Shown: piece by piece, positions 9,841-21,666 of the stretch
How positions within the stretch are numbered: the first letter of the stretch is position 1
Layout of the letters: every line of letters begins with the position of its first letter
From: Prorocentrum cordatum
Lineage: Eukaryota > Sar > Dinophyceae > Prorocentrales > Prorocentraceae
DNA length: 64,000 bases
Assembly (NCBI GenBank): GCA_963575745.1
Contig: CAUYUJ010018491.1
Location: 62,001-126,000, forward strand
Direction: 5' to 3'
Translations under genes and position numbers: made by a program
Notes under the pieces: generated by a model
What the model was told of the DNA's origin: nothing
The model's database searches: none
The model's input: the letters and a program-made list of their open reading frames with translations, nothing else

Positions 9841-11578
9841 CTGACCCTAGACCCCCTGTGGACCCCACCCAGGGACGCTCCCCCCCCCCCACTGGCGGGG
9901 AAGGGATCAAAGGGAAAGGGCTTCCCTTCGACTCAATTATCCCGTTGCTCAATTTCGTTTTGGTTGGCGTGCTTGAGGAGGAGGGCCGAGGAAAAGGGGA
10001 GGGCGGCGACGGGCCTAGGGAAGGAGCGGCGACGACGACGACGGCGTCGACGAAGACGAGTCAAACGGAACAGCCTCTTCCACACGCTGACATGGTCGGC
10101 TGATTTATGTATTGAATGGCGTAGACAGTACATCGAATAGTAACGAAGTTATTGTGCTGGATACGCGCATGTAAAACAGCTGTCCCTGCGAGAGCACTGC
10201 TGTTTCGACGGCCACGTCGTCGTATGTCTCTTCCGAGATGGTCGTTGTCGCCATTCTCTCATCCCCTTCATTATCCTCCCTCATCTCTTTCTCCTCCTCC
10301 TTCGTCATACCCCTTCCCCCTTCTTCCCTTTCCTCCTTCCCCTCCGCCCTCCTTCCCCCTCCTCCTCCTTCTCGTCCTCCTCCCCCTTCCGCCATGGTCC
10401 TCCTCCTGGTCCTCCTCCTGATCATCCTCTATGTTCATGCTTTCCACGCGTGCGCTCATGCTCCCGTGATCATTATCATCCTGCTCCCCTTCCTCGTCCC
10501 CCTCCCATCTCTTTATCCTTCCCCCCCTCTTTCTATTACGCTTCCTCCCCACGCTTCTCCTCCTCCCTTTTCCCCCCGTCCTCCTCGGTGTTCTCCCCCC
10601 CTCATCCTCCTGCTCCTCATCCTCCCACCTCGTGTCTCTTTCCTGCACGGCGCTTTCCGTTCGGACGTTTCGTCTGCCCGCCCAGACGCCACCCGACCTC
10701 CCTTTTGTGCCTCCCCTCGCCCCGCCTCCGCGCGGCAGACGCCGGGCCCAGCACGCCACATGCCACGCAGGTATCAAGCACCGATGCGGTACCCGTGTCG
10801 GCGAAGACAGGAGATTCAACGCATCCAGGGGCGAGGGGTGGAGGGGGGTAGCCAGGTGCGCCGCGAGCGCGCTCAGCTGGACTCTCTACTCCATCCTCTC
10901 TATTTCTGAGTCTCCCTCTTTTTTTACATCTCTCTCTCTCAGTCTCTCTCTCTCTCTCTCTCTCTCTTTCTCCTCATGGAACAAGGAACCATTCAATAAG
11001 GAATCCAGGGTCTGGAAGCCAGCGGGGCACCAACTGAGGCTTGGCCATGGATGTCACCGCCGCCCTCATTAGAGAAGGAGTCCTCCAGGCTCTGAAGCCT
11101 CTTGGGCATTTTCCGTAACCATCGCCCCCCAACGTCTGACACCTCTTTCTCCATTTTCTATCTCCCTCTTCCTCTCTCTCTCTCTCTCTCGCACGTTTCC
11201 TCGGCGCAGGAAAAGGAGGCGGATGAGGAGGAGGCTAGGTCCACGGGGAGGACGCGTAAGGACAGAAGAACGAATGCAGGGAGTGAGAGGGACAGAGGGG
11301 GAAGAGGCGGAGGAGGAGGAGGTGGAGGAGGACGGAGCGAGAGGAAGAGGCGGACGGTGAGGCGAAGGGACAGAGGATAAGGGGAATTGGGAAACGGAAG
11401 CGGAGGAAGGGGAGGAGCGGGGCCAGGAGGAGGAGGAGGAGGAGGGCAATCCATAACAAGGAGGAGGACACCTACGCCGCAGGGTGTAGGGCGAGGAGGG
11501 AGAACGTCTGCGGGGCGTTGACGGTGGACCAGGGCGACGAAGCAGCAAAACGGTAACGAGGACGACCACGAGGACGAG
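9841..11578. other. Simple-sequence-rich stretch upstream of topoisomerase exon A
   Basis: It contains pyrimidine-rich tracts (10260-10640), a (TC)n run at about 10935-10975, another at 11160-11195, and GGA-rich sequence at 11285-11450. I looked for the preceding topoisomerase II exon (TLILTEGDSA region) and did not find it. The stretch is probably intron, by inference from the downstream exons only. Confidence 0.5.
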
Positions 11579-11664
11579 GGTGTGGGCCAGGCGCTCGCCG
11601 TCGCTGGCCTGGGGGTGGTCGGCAGGGACTTTTACGGCGTGTTCCCGCTGCGGGGCAAGCTGAG
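11579..11664 (+). CDS. DNA topoisomerase II, exon A (GLGVVGRD / PLRGK region)
   Basis: Topoisomerase II passes one duplex through another with ATP. Dinoflagellates, with permanently condensed chromosomes, need it for segregation and decatenation. This 86-bp exon encodes GQALAVAGLGVVGRDFYG followed by VFPLRGKL, the block just after the EGDSA metal-binding motif; the eukaryotic family reads LAVSGLGVVGRDKYGVFPLRGKxLNVREA. The start follows an AG at 11577-11578. The first residues (GVG) fit poorly to DSA, so the true start may differ by a few bases. The exon ends in the middle of an Arg codon with AG|GA, an apparent GA donor, and joins in frame to exon B. Confidence 0.88.
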
Positions 11665-11778
11665 GACAGCGGGCATTCTACGATTGCCGCGGGAGGGGGA
11701 TGAGAAGAAGAATGGGAAGGACGAGGAGAAGGATGAGGAGGAGGTGGAGGAGAACCATATAAGTTGTGGTGGGGACTA

Positions 11779-12841
<1,063 letters not shown>

Positions 12842-12842
<1 letters not shown>

Positions 12843-13039
12843 ACGCAAATCCGGACTGCGGCCCCATCCCAAAGGGGGAAAGGGTTTTACCCCCCCCCGG
12901 GGGGGACCTACGGCGTCGCGTCGCGTCGCAGGGGTGGGAAGGGCAGACAATCGTGGACTTGCGGTTTCCCGTTGGTTCCTGCGGATTCCGATTGATTCCA
13001 GAGAGAGATGCCTGAGAACTTTTGCGCGATGAGCGATTT
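12842..13039. other. Short unique spacer between arrays
   Basis: Includes a GGGTTTTACC-C-rich/G-rich palindromic-looking segment at about 12880-12910 and GGTTCC/GGATTCC motifs like those seen at 15520-16180. No gene. Confidence 0.4.
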
Positions 13040-13094
13040 TTACCTAACAGCGAAGACTGAGGGGTTTCTAGTAGGGTCAAAAGAGAGCATCTTT

Positions 13095-13422
13095 ACCCCC
13101 AGAACTCCATTCCCGGGTCACATTCTGAATGCCCGGAGCCAATTGTAGGCCACTTCGTGGTCTTCGAGTTCCCAGAACTCCACTCCCGGGCCACATTCTG
13201 AATGCCCGGAGCCCACTGTAGGCCACTTCGTGCTCTTCGAGTTCCTAGAACTCCATTCCCGGGCCACACTTTGAATGCCCGGAGCCAACTGTAGGCCCTT
13301 CGTGGTCTTCGAGTTCCCAGAACTCCGTTCCTGGGTATGATTTTGAATGCCCGGAGCCAACTGTAGGCCACTTCGTGTTCCTCGCGTTCCCAGAATTCCA
13401 TTCCCGGGCCACATTTTGAATG
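13095..13422. repeat. 73-bp tandem array, first block (about 4.5 copies)
   Basis: The monomer starts CCCAGAACTCCATTCCCGGG and contains TGAATGCCCGGAGCCAACTG, ending GGCCACTTCGTG plus a short variable end. Copies differ by a few substitutions. Minus-strand frames give repeated peptides (AYSWLRAFK) that are by-products. Confidence 0.9.
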
Positions 13423-13424
13423 CT

Positions 13425-14405
13425 GAGGCAGGCTGATGTTGAGGCTGAGGCAGGCTGAGGCCGAGGCTGAAGGCAGACTGAGACTGAGGCTGAAGCAGGC
13501 TGAGGCTGAGGCTGAGGCAGGCTGAGGCTGAGGCTGAGGCAGGCTGAGGCTGAGGCAGGCTGAGGCTGAGGCCGAGGCTGAAGGCAGACTGAGGCTGAGG
13601 CTGAAGCAGGCTGAGGCTGAGGCTGAGGCAGGCTGAGGCTGAGGCTGAGGCAGGCTGATGCTGAGGCAGGCTGAGGCTGAGGCTGAGGCTGATGCAGGCT
13701 GAGGCTGAGGCAGGCTGAGGCTGAGGCCGAGGCTGAAGGCAGACTGAGGCTGAGGCTGAAGCAGGCTGAGGCTGAGGCTGAGGCTGAGGCAGGCTGAGGC
13801 TGAGGCTGAGGCAGGCTGATGCTGAGGCAGGCTGAGGCTGAGGCTGAGGCTGATGCAGGCTGAGGCTGAGGCAGGCTGAGGCTGAGGCCGAGGCTGAAGG
13901 CAGACTGAGGCTGAGGCTGAAGCAGGCTGAGGCTGAGGCTGAGGCAGGCTGAGGCTGAGGCAGGCTGAGGCTGAGGCTGAGGCTGAGGCTGCAGGCTGGC
14001 TGAGGCTGAGGCTGATGCAGGCTGAGGCTGAGGCCGAGGCTGAAGGCAGACTGAGGCTGAGGCTGAAGCAGGCTGAGGCTGAGGCTGAGGCAGGCTGAGG
14101 CTGAGGCTGAGGCAGGCTGATGCTGAGGCAGGCTGAGGCTGAGGCTGAGGCTGGCTGAGGCTGAGGCAGGCTGAGGCTGAGGCCGAGGCTGAAGGCAGAC
14201 TGAGGCTGAGGCTGAAGCAGGCTGAGGCTGAGGCAGGAGGCTGAGGCTGAGGCTGAGGCAGGCTGATGCTGAGGCAGGCTGAGGCTGAGGCTGAGGCTGA
14301 TGCAGGGTGAGGCTGAGGCAGGCTGAGGCTGAGGCCGAGGCTGAAGGCAGACTGATGTTGAGGCTGAAGCAGGCTGAGGCTGAGGCAGGCTGAGGCTGTG
14401 ACTGC
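13425..14405. repeat. GAGGCT hexamer array with a 146-161 bp higher-order period
   Basis: Tandem GAGGCT with GCAGGCT and GATGCT variants. A marker block GCCGAGGCTGAAGGCAGACT recurs at about 13459, 13571, 13726, 13887, 14033, 14182 and 14333. After a first spacing of 112 bp, the distances are 146-161 bp. The array is thus organised into higher-order repeats about the size of one nucleosome-scale unit. Confidence 0.9.
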
Positions 14406-14409
14406 GACT

Positions 14410-14690
14410 GCCGTTGCCACTGCGACTGCCATCGCGAGTGCGACTACGACTCCGAGAACAGCAGAATTCTACAACAGGATTCTTATCTGAATCTTAAGGG
14501 GAATGCTTCCAGATATGCTCCTACACATATCTGTTAGGTTGCTTTGCCGGGATAACTACCTAACAGCGAAGACTGATAGGCTTCTAGTGGGGTCAAAAGA
14601 GAGCATCCTGATTCCCCAGGGGGGTCTGGGCAGGATCCGAGGGATGCCGGGGAAAACCGGGCACCCCCCAGGACTCATAAATTCTTAGAG
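14410..14690. repeat. Unique block of the composite satellite, complete copy
   Basis: Contains CGACTGCC-type trinucleotide-like repeats (14400-14450), then the blocks shared with 13050 and 15738. No coding signal. Confidence 0.7.
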
Positions 14691-14694
14691 TTTC

Positions 14695-15045
14695 CTATGG
14701 ATTCCTATTCTTCGTGTTCCCAGAACACCATTCCCAGGACAAATCCTGAATGCCCGGAGCCAACAGTAGGCCACGCCGTGTTCTTTGTGTTCCCAGAACA
14801 CCATTCCCAGGCCACATTTTGAATGCCCGGAGCCAACTGTAGGCCACTTCGTGTTCTTCGTGTTCCCAGAACACCATTCCCAGGCCACATTTTGAATGCC
14901 CGGAGCCAACGGTAGGCCACTTCGTGTTCTTCGTGCTCCCAGAACACCATTCCCCGGCCACATTTTGAATGCCCGGAGCCAACTGTCGGCCACCTCGTGA
15001 TCTTCGTGTTCCCAGAACACCAGTCCTGTGCCATATTTTGAATGC
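14695..15045. repeat. 73-bp tandem array, second block
   Basis: Same monomer as at 13095-13422 but with the local variant CCCAGAACACCATTCCCAGG in every copy. Copies within this block share variants not seen in the first block, so homogenisation is local. Followed at once by the second GAGGCT array. Confidence 0.9.
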
Positions 15046-15522
15046 CCGAGCTGAGGCAAGCTGAGGCCGAGGCAGGCTGAGGCCGAGGCAGGCTGAGGCT
15101 GAGGCAAGCCGAGGCAGGCTGAGGCCGAGGCAGGCTGAGGCTGAGGCTGAGGCAGGCTGAGGCTGAGGCAGGCTGAGACTGAGGCTGAGGCAGGCTGAGG
15201 CTGAGGCTGAGGCTGAGGCAGGCTGAGTGGCTGAGGCTGAGGCTGAGGCAGGCTGAGGCTGAGGCTGAGGCCGAGGCAGGCTGAGGCTGAGGCTGAGGCA
15301 AGCCGAGGCAGGCTGAGGCTGAAGCTGATGCAGGCTGAGGCTGTGGCTGAGGCTGAGGCTGAGGCCGAGGCAGGCTGAGGCTAAGGCCGAGGCCAGCCGA
15401 GGCAGGCTGAGGCTGAGGCTGAGGCTGATGCTGAGGCAGGCTGAGGCTGAGAGAGGCTGAGGCTGAGGCTGCGGCTGGCCGAGGCTGAGGCAGGCTGAGG
15501 CTGAGGCCGAGGCAGGCTCAGA
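15046..15522. repeat. GAGGCT hexamer array, second block
   Basis: Hexamer array with GCCGAGGCAGGCT variants. The AAGGCAGACT marker of the first block is missing, so the higher-order organisation differs. Confidence 0.9.
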
Positions 15523-16185
15523 TAGGAATCCTTAGGATCCCCCAGGAATCCTTAGGAATCCCTTGGAATCCCTAGGAATCAGGATTTCTAAGGATTCCAA
15601 AGGTTTCCTAAGGATTCCTATGGATTCCTAAGGTTGCCTAAGGATGCCTTCGGAATCCCTAGGAATCCTTAGGATTCCATTGGATCCTAAGGCCGTTGCC
15701 ACTGCCACTGTCATTGCGAATGCGACTGCGACTGCGAGAACAGCAGAATTCTACAACTGGATTCTCACCTGAATCTTAAGGGGAATGCTTCCAGATATGC
15801 TTATACACATCGCTGTTAGGTTGCTTTGCCGGGATAATTTTCAGAGGTCCTTGCAAGACTCAATCGGATTCCCTGAGGATCCGTACAGATCCACGAGGAT
15901 TCCGAATGATGTTTTGGGATTTATGATGAGGATGTCTGAAGATTCCTACGGTCGATGGATTCCTTTGAATTCCTGAGGATGCCCGTTGATTCCTGGTTGT
16001 TAAGGTTCCTGAGGATTCCTTTGGGCGCCGAAGGATTCCTGAGCGATTCATGGGGGATTATAAGGGACCCCTAGGGATTCCTACGGATTCCGAGCGATTC
16101 CTATGGATTCCTGGGGATTCCGAGGGGTTCCTAGCGATTCCTACGAATTCTTATTGATTCCTACGGATTCCGAGGGCTTCTCAGA
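15523..16185. repeat. Degenerate GGATTCCTAAG-type decamer sequence
   Basis: Short degenerate repeats of GGATTCCTA/GGAATCC, densest at 15528-15690 and 15860-16185, interrupted by the third copy of the unique satellite block at about 15700-15845. No gene. Confidence 0.75.
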
Positions 16186-17851
16186 GGCCCTTCGGTCTTC
16201 TGGAAAGTTCCCAACGTCTCCGGAGAAGGCGCAGAAAACTTGCCAGAAAGCCAGAGGTCCTGCGAGCCTTCTAAGAAGGTGCGCCCCGTCTCACTTTCCT
16301 CGGGCGGGTGGCAATGGGGGGGGACCCGAATGGGGAGTGAAGACAAGGGCCCCAAACGGACCCTTTAGGGCCCCTTTAAGTCACCGAATGGCTCCACAGG
16401 GGGCTCGAAAGGGCTCCTTCAGGATTTGTTCTTCGCCCCCCTTGGGGGTCACCCCCCACCGCCACCCGCCCGATTCCCCCTGGGCTCGCCGCCGCCGATC
16501 GTGGATACAGCTCTGGCGTTCCGCATGACAGCCTCCGTCCGCCCAGGCCTCGCTCCTTGGGCTGCCCGGCTCCTCCTCCCTCCGTGGGAGACCTGGAGGT
16601 TGACACCAACACCAACATCGGCGGCGTGCCTGCACTGAGGGAAGGTGCTCCCGATCTCGGTGATAGCGGAAAAGGTCGGCCTCCTGGGTGGCCGAAGTGT
16701 TACCACCAACGCCGAATTCCAGGATCATCTTCCCTCGGTTGAGGCATGCCCGTGTGCTGGTCGGGGGCGGCAAAGAGGGGGGTGATGACTAGGGGGGGGG
16801 GATATCATGGCGGGGGCAATGATATTTCCCCAGATTTCATGGCGCCTCTCCTTATTTCATTACGTCCCTGGTCCCCCCGCTGGGCCGCGCACATGCCGCC
16901 AGTCATGATTTGCACCCCCCCTCTTGGACACCCCCCTCTTGGCCGCTCCCGAGCTGGTGTTGGTGCCCATTGCCAGGCCTCCCAGTCCGCTCCTGCCTCC
17001 CGCCCGCCGCCCCTCTCCGCTCTCACCCGGCCGGCCGCGGCTGCAGCGCGAGCTTGGGCGTGGCGCACCCGGTCCGGGGCGGCTATAGAGAGGTGCCCCC
17101 GGCCCCGGGTGCCCCCCGCTGCTCGCTCTACCTCTGGGAGCCCCCTGAAGCCCCCCTGGGCCTCGTAAGGGGTGCTCTGGAGGCCGTGGGGGCCGCGCCA
17201 GGGCATTTTCTTTTGCGGAGTTGCACGACCCCTTCAGCGGGACGCCCTGGCCACGCGTTCGCCGCCGCAAAAATTGCCCGTTCAACGCTGGCGCCGCCTC
17301 CTTGGAGATCCTGGGGGCACCCCGGGCCAGGGACCCCGCTGGCAGAAACCCGAGCCCGGGTGAGGGGGGGGGGGGGCCTCCGTCAGGGGGCACGGCCAGT
17401 TTTACGGTGGCTTTCTCGGGAGCTTTCGTCGGTTTTCGGCGGCATTTCAGCCTCGGGATGCTTCTCAGCAGGCTTCGAGGCGCAGGGTTTTTTTGAGTTT
17501 TCGTTGGTTCTCGGCGGCTTGCAGCCTCGGGATGCCTTCCAGCAGCTGCGCCTCGCCGAGGGCGTTCTGGGGGTGCCCAGATCGTCCCCGAGGGCCGCGG
17601 GAGACCTGAGGTGCGATTGTGAAACCCACCTGGGGCGGGGGGGGATCCCCGTCGAGGGGAACGACACGGGGAATTCAGAGGAAGGCGAGCTGAGATAGCG
17701 GCAGTTGGCCATCGAGGGGGGGGGGCCTCGTCGCCACGGCTGGACGCAGCCAGGAACATTGGTGCGTTTCGGATCCCGGGAGGGGTCCCGGGGACCGAGT
17801 TTGAGCTGCCTGCGGAGGCGGCCGCCGCCGCCGTCGGACGTCGGGTAATGG
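16186..17851. other. GC-rich intronic sequence without recognised genes
   Basis: GC-rich with several homopolymeric G or C runs (for example 16791-16800 and 17365-17373). Long frames on both strands are Pro/Arg/Ala-rich and not similar to anything I know; they lie inside the inferred topoisomerase intron. A paired sequence at about 17470-17545 (TCGTTGGTTCTCGGCGG and TCGTCGGTTTTCGGCGG at 17425) is a weak local duplication. Confidence 0.5.
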
Positions 17852-18985
17852 GGTTAAGTCGGACATGTCCCTCTACAGGAGGAGCATTCACAAATAGCCA
17901 ACAAGATCGTTTGGTGACGGTTGTTTGAGCATGTTTGACGATTTGTGTTGCGCATGTTCTGGCTATTTGTTATTTAATCGCTTCGCTCATTCCGCCGGCC
18001 CGTATTGTGCCATCGCAGGCGTTTGCTTGCGCGTTCGTGGCCTCTTGGAGCCTCGTTGGGGCCGTTTGGGGCCTCTTGGCGCCTCTTTTTAGGCCTCTTG
18101 GAGAACTCGGGAGGCCTCCAGGGGGCCTCCTGAGCTCTCGTGACGGTCTCTTGGGGGGCTTTCGGCGGGCTCTTGGCGGTATTTGTTGGTCCTCTTGGGG
18201 CCTGGGGCCTGACGTTGTTGGTCCTCTTGGGGCCTCACGGGAGCTTATTGGGGCGTCTTGGGGGTGTCTTGGAGAGTCTCTTGGGGCCTCTTTCGGGGTC
18301 CTGGGCGCCTTCTGGGGCGGAGGGCTCGATTTTTCAGTTCTCGGTTCCCTTCTTGAGCCCCTCTTGGGCCCGTCTTGGGGCCTCTTGGTCCGCCTTGGGC
18401 AGCACTTGGGCCGTCTGGGGGGCGCTCTTGGGCCGCTCCGGGGCCGTCTTGGGAGCCTCGTGGGCCGTCTTGGAGCAGTCTTGAAGGCCTCTTGGGCCCT
18501 CTTGGAGCGTCCGGAAGCGAAAAGGCCAGAACGCAAAAAAACATAGAAAAAAAACAATGAAAATCAACGATTTTGGCAACTTGGGGCCCTCTTCGGAGGC
18601 CTCTTGGAAGGCCCTTGGAGCGTCTTGGAGGCCTCTTGGGCTGTCTTGGGGCCATCTGGGGCGTCTTCGGGCGATCTTTGGCCGTCTCGGGCCTCTCTTG
18701 GACCGTCTAGAAAGCTTCTCGGGGCCCTCTTGGACCGATCTGGAGCCCTCTTGGACTCCGAAACAGAACTCCGGCATCTCTGGCCCGACCTTGCCGGGAC
18801 CTTGCCGGGGACTTGCCGGGGACTTGCCGGGACCTTGCCGGGGTACTTTTCGTCCGGGGACCCCCAGGGGCCGCCCCGCGCGCGCGAATTAGAAATACTG
18901 TTAACCAGGTACCGGTTGTGTTGCGCATGTTCTGGCTATTTGTTATTGTTTGTCCAACATCCGCCTGCAGGGGGACACGCCCGAC
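17852..18985. mobile_element. Inverted-repeat element carrying a 12-bp array
   Basis: Left terminus 17858-17899 (GTCGGACATGTCCCTCTACA...) and right terminus 18934-18985 (reverse complement GTCGGGCGTGTCCCCCTGCA...) are imperfect inverted repeats that both end inward with ACAAATAGCC. The same termini bound the 734-978 element. Inside, a roughly 30-bp sequence containing GTTGCGCATGTTCTGGCTA is repeated directly at about 17944 and 18915, flanking a 12-bp CCTCTTGG array (18035-18780). No transposase. The element appears to be a non-autonomous DNA transposon that captured or grew a tandem array. Confidence 0.65.
18035..18780. repeat. 12-bp CCTCTTGG array inside the inverted-repeat element
   Basis: Same unit as at 9165-9830. 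It is followed by a short direct repeat of CTTGCCGGGGA/CTTGCCGGGACC at 18788-18845 (five copies). Open frames through it (up to 203 aa) are repeat translations. Confidence 0.85.
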
Positions 18986-19065
18986 CGAACCAGAGGGAGT
19001 GCGATCCATGGGGGGCGAAGGCAGGGGCACCCTTGGGGGCCTCAAGGGGCCTAAAGTCAAGGCCT

Positions 19066-19259
19066 CCTAGATGGGGTCCGAGTAGATGGGGTCGGAGGAT
19101 CGCGCCTCATCGCCGATGCATCGACGATGCGGCTCGATGTGGAGCCCGTGTTTCTCCACGACGACGTCGCCTATGCATAGCTGAAGTCGCCGATGCATCG
19201 CCGATGCATTGGCGATGCGGCTCGATCCTTGGACCCCACCTACTCGGACCCCACCTAGG
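19066..19259. mobile_element. Foldback element, copy 2
   Basis: About 195 bp with long arms: CCTAGATGGGGTCCGAGTAG at the left against CCTACTCGGACCCCACCTAGG at the right, followed inward by GGATCG and GCATCG blocks. Homologous to 980-1180, and uninterrupted at its left end. Both copies lie just downstream of a member of the same inverted-repeat family (spacing 2 bp and 80 bp). Confidence 0.7.
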
Positions 19260-19366
19260 AGACCTCCGATTAAAGATTAAAGGGGCCCCAGAGGGGCACG
19301 CCCAGCGCTCGGTTCCTCGCCACCCCCCCCATTTCCCAGTATCGTTGATCCGATCCCCATCCCCCT

Positions 19367-19472
19367 CTTCCTCCTCCTCCTCCTCCTCCTCCTCCTCTTC
19401 TTCCTCCTCCTCCTCCTCCTCCTCCTCCTCCTCCTCCTCCTCCTCCTCCTCCTCCTCCTCCTCCTCCTCCCC
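19367..19472. repeat. (CTC)n microsatellite
   Basis: About 100 bp of CTC triplets with two CTT interruptions, in the A-B intron. Sequence from here to exon B (20155) shows no gene. Confidence 0.95.
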
Positions 19473-20154
19473 TCGCTACCCGGCGGCTCGCGGCCCGGCT
19501 TGCGGGTTGGACACAAGCATGGCGAAGCCCTCGTGCCCACCGCCACAGGGCATCATCTACGGGCAAGGCTGCCCGCACGGCCCCACGCCCAGTTGGGGAT
19601 ATACCCTTCGAGATCTGACGGGAACTGCCTGCATATCCCCACCTACGGGGGGTAAACTGGCCAGTGGGGCCCGGGCCACGCGAGTGGGGAATAGGGATCG
19701 GTGAAACGATGCTCACATTCCCCCGCAGATCGCCCCATGCGAAGGACGAGTGGTGCCTGTTTGCTTGTCCCCCTCGGGGTCTTCGGGCCTCGGTGGTTTC
19801 GCTCGATGGCTGTCCTTGCGCCTCGTGCTTCCTGCGGCCCGCGCCTCGCTCGTCTTTCGGGCCCTCGCTCGGTCACCGCTCGTGTCTGGCCGAGCGCTCT
19901 GGAGTTGGCGCTCGACTCTGACCCACGTCCACAGCAAGAAACACCCTACAGTGGAAACCTATGCGAAGAAACACCCTGCTGGCCTCCAGGGTGCCCGGGG
20001 TTTCTTGGGTCCCGATGGTTTTGCGATGGAACGCCCCACGCTCCCACACCGAGCAATCGATGGACGCCCTGGGGTCTCAGGGTTGGGTTTCTTGTGGAAG
20101 GCCTCTTGTGGTCGAAGTCCCACTGCACGACGCGGCGCCCGACGAGCGCGCGAG

Positions 20155-20197
20155 GAACGTCCGCGAGCTCAGCGCCAAGCAGACCATCGACAACCGG
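20155..20197 (+). CDS. DNA topoisomerase II, exon B (LNVREAS region)
   Basis: A 43-bp exon. Its first G completes the split Arg codon of exon A; it then reads NVRELSAKQTIDNR, aligning without gaps to the family segment LNVREASHKQIMENAE. The acceptor is CGCGAG|GAAC. The donor is read as CGG|GAGCCG (GA type). Because GGAG stands at both the donor and the exon C acceptor, the exact cut is ambiguous by up to four bases. The exon is so short that gene finders would usually miss it. Confidence 0.85.
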
Positions 20198-20294
20198 GAG
20201 CCGCCCGCCGGCTGCCTCCCCGGCCTGGCTCCCGGGCGCCGGGCGGCGAGCGGCTCTGCTCAGGGGCCGTGTCGGGGCAGCGGGCGCGCCAGGG

Positions 20295-20490
20295 AGGAGG
20301 AGGAGGAGGAGGGAGGAGGAGGAGGAGGGAGGAGGGGAGGGAGGAGGGAGGAGGAGGGAGGAGGAGGAGGAGGGAGGAGGAGGAGGAGAGGAGGAGAGGG
20401 AGGAGGGAGGAGAGGAGAGGAGGAGGAGGAGAGGAGGAGGGGAGGAGGGGAGGAGGAGGAGGGGAGGAGGAGGAGGGAGGAGGGAGGAGT
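20295..20490. repeat. GGA/GGGA microsatellite
   Basis: About 195 bp of GGA and GGGA units in irregular order. Purine strand is the coding strand of the host gene. Confidence 0.95.
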
Positions 20491-21317
20491 CGTGGAGCGT
20501 AGCCCAGAGGTCCGACGCTCCAAAGAAGGACTGGAGCGGGCGGTTTTTGACTGGTGTCGGCCTCCGGGGGCCCTCGTCGGCCCTCTTCAGGAGGCAAAAC
20601 TGGCCCTGGAGAAGGGGGGACATCCTCAGAAGAGACCCCGTATCTCGAATGTTCTTGGCCCTCCTAATATGGTCTCCTCCAAGAGGATTAGGGGTACTTT
20701 CCTTGCTGACCAAGGAGGGAGGGAGGAGAAGGGAGGAGAAGGGAGGAGGAGGAGGAGGAGGAGGAGGAGGATCGTCCCCTTCATCCTCCGTCCTCCCTGC
20801 ACTCTGTGGCGAGCCCCGCCCGTTTCCCTTCAGCCTCCCAGGGAGAGGAGGCTGTCGACAGCGATCAGACCACGGGCATGCGTCCCAAGGCAGCGTAGCG
20901 CCTGCTGCCTACTCCCTCCGTCCGGTCCTCCGGCCTCCCCGCCCCCTTCCCTCCTCCTCCTTCCCCTTTGCTCCGTCCTCTCCCCCCACCATCCCGTCGC
21001 GAGTCGCGACTCGTGCTCGAGTGATGGGAACTCCCTCCTTCCTCATCCCATACGCAAGAGCGGCTCCCCCCCTCCCATCCATGCCCACCTGTTCTCCTTC
21101 TCCTCCGTCCGTGCATTCGTCCTCAAATCTTCCATTATCCTCATCCAGTCTTCTTGCCCTTCGTCACAGTAGTCATCAGTCAGTGTGCAAGCCCGAATAC
21201 ATTAATTCCCCACTGAAGTTACAGTATGGAAATGCGTTTCCAAGCCTTTGGGCTTGCTCTGGCCATTGGCTCCTTTTCGGTTTGCTCTGGCCGTTGCCTC
21301 CCGTCGAAGCGGTGCGA

Positions 21318-21465
21318 TCATCATAATTGTCATCCTCATCGTCATCATCATAATCATCATAAACATTCGGAATCATCATCCTCATCATCATCATCATCAT
21401 CATCATCATCGTCGTCGTCGTCGTCGTCATCACCATCACCATCACCATCACCGCCGTAATCATCA
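21318..21465. repeat. (CAT)n microsatellite
   Basis: CAT/TCA triplets with TCG and CAC interruptions; a second block of CAGCATCAT-type units lies at about 21505-21570, immediately before exon C. Confidence 0.95.
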
Positions 21466-21612
21466 TAAGATGTAGCAGAAGTTCGGCAGGATAACCTCAT
21501 CAGAATTCACATCATCAGCAGCAGCATTATCATCATCAGCATCATCAGCAGCATCATTATCATTATCATCATCGCCCTCCTCCGTTCTGCTCAGATCGCG
21601 CTCCATGCCAAG

Positions 21613-21666
21613 GAGATTGAGCAGCTCATGCGGATTCTGGCCCTCGACGCGTCCAAGAGTTACGAG
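21613..21666 (+). CDS. DNA topoisomerase II, exon C (helix before TOPRIM DxD)
   Basis: A 54-bp, 18-codon exon reading EIEQLMRILALDASKSYE. It aligns to family segments such as AEINNIIKIVGLQYKKNYE and KKYEDTKSLRYG. The acceptor is AAG|GAG, the donor GAG|GCTCCT (GC type), phase 0 at its 3' end. Extension upstream to an alternative acceptor at 21594 would add residues that break the gapless alignment, so the shorter form is preferred. Confidence 0.87.

Larger units (their letters stand above)
13040..15850. repeat. Composite satellite: unique block + 73-bp array + GAGGCT array, repeated
   Basis: A higher unit made of (i) a block with AACAGCAGAATTCTACAAC and AAGGGGAATGCTTCCAGATA, (ii) GCGAAGACTGA...GGGTCAAAAGAGAGCAT, (iii) a 73-bp array, (iv) a GAGGCT array. 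Block (i) occurs at about 14458 and 15738; block (ii) at about 13050 and 14568; so one incomplete unit, one complete unit (about 1.28 kb) and the start of a third are present. No coding content. Confidence 0.85.
20198..21612 (+). other. Topoisomerase II intron B-C (1,415 bp), GA...AG
   Basis: Contains a GGA/GGGA microsatellite (20295-20490), a shorter GGA tract (20722-20772), pyrimidine-rich sequence and the CAT microsatellite. Frames through the GGA tract (up to 541 aa) are not genes. Confidence 0.75.

Noticed and set aside
9078-9844. LGASWGLLG-type repeat proteins in the 12-bp arrays
   Set aside because: The 12-bp period is divisible by three, so open frames are automatic; several frames and both strands are open alike.
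13245-14432. A 395-codon minus-strand frame rich in Ser, Ala and Gln
   Set aside because: A translation of the GAGGCT array and the 73-bp array.
20295-21326. Frames of 250-541 codons with Arg/Glu/Gly runs
   Set aside because: They cross the GGA tract and ignore the topoisomerase exon structure; low complexity throughout.
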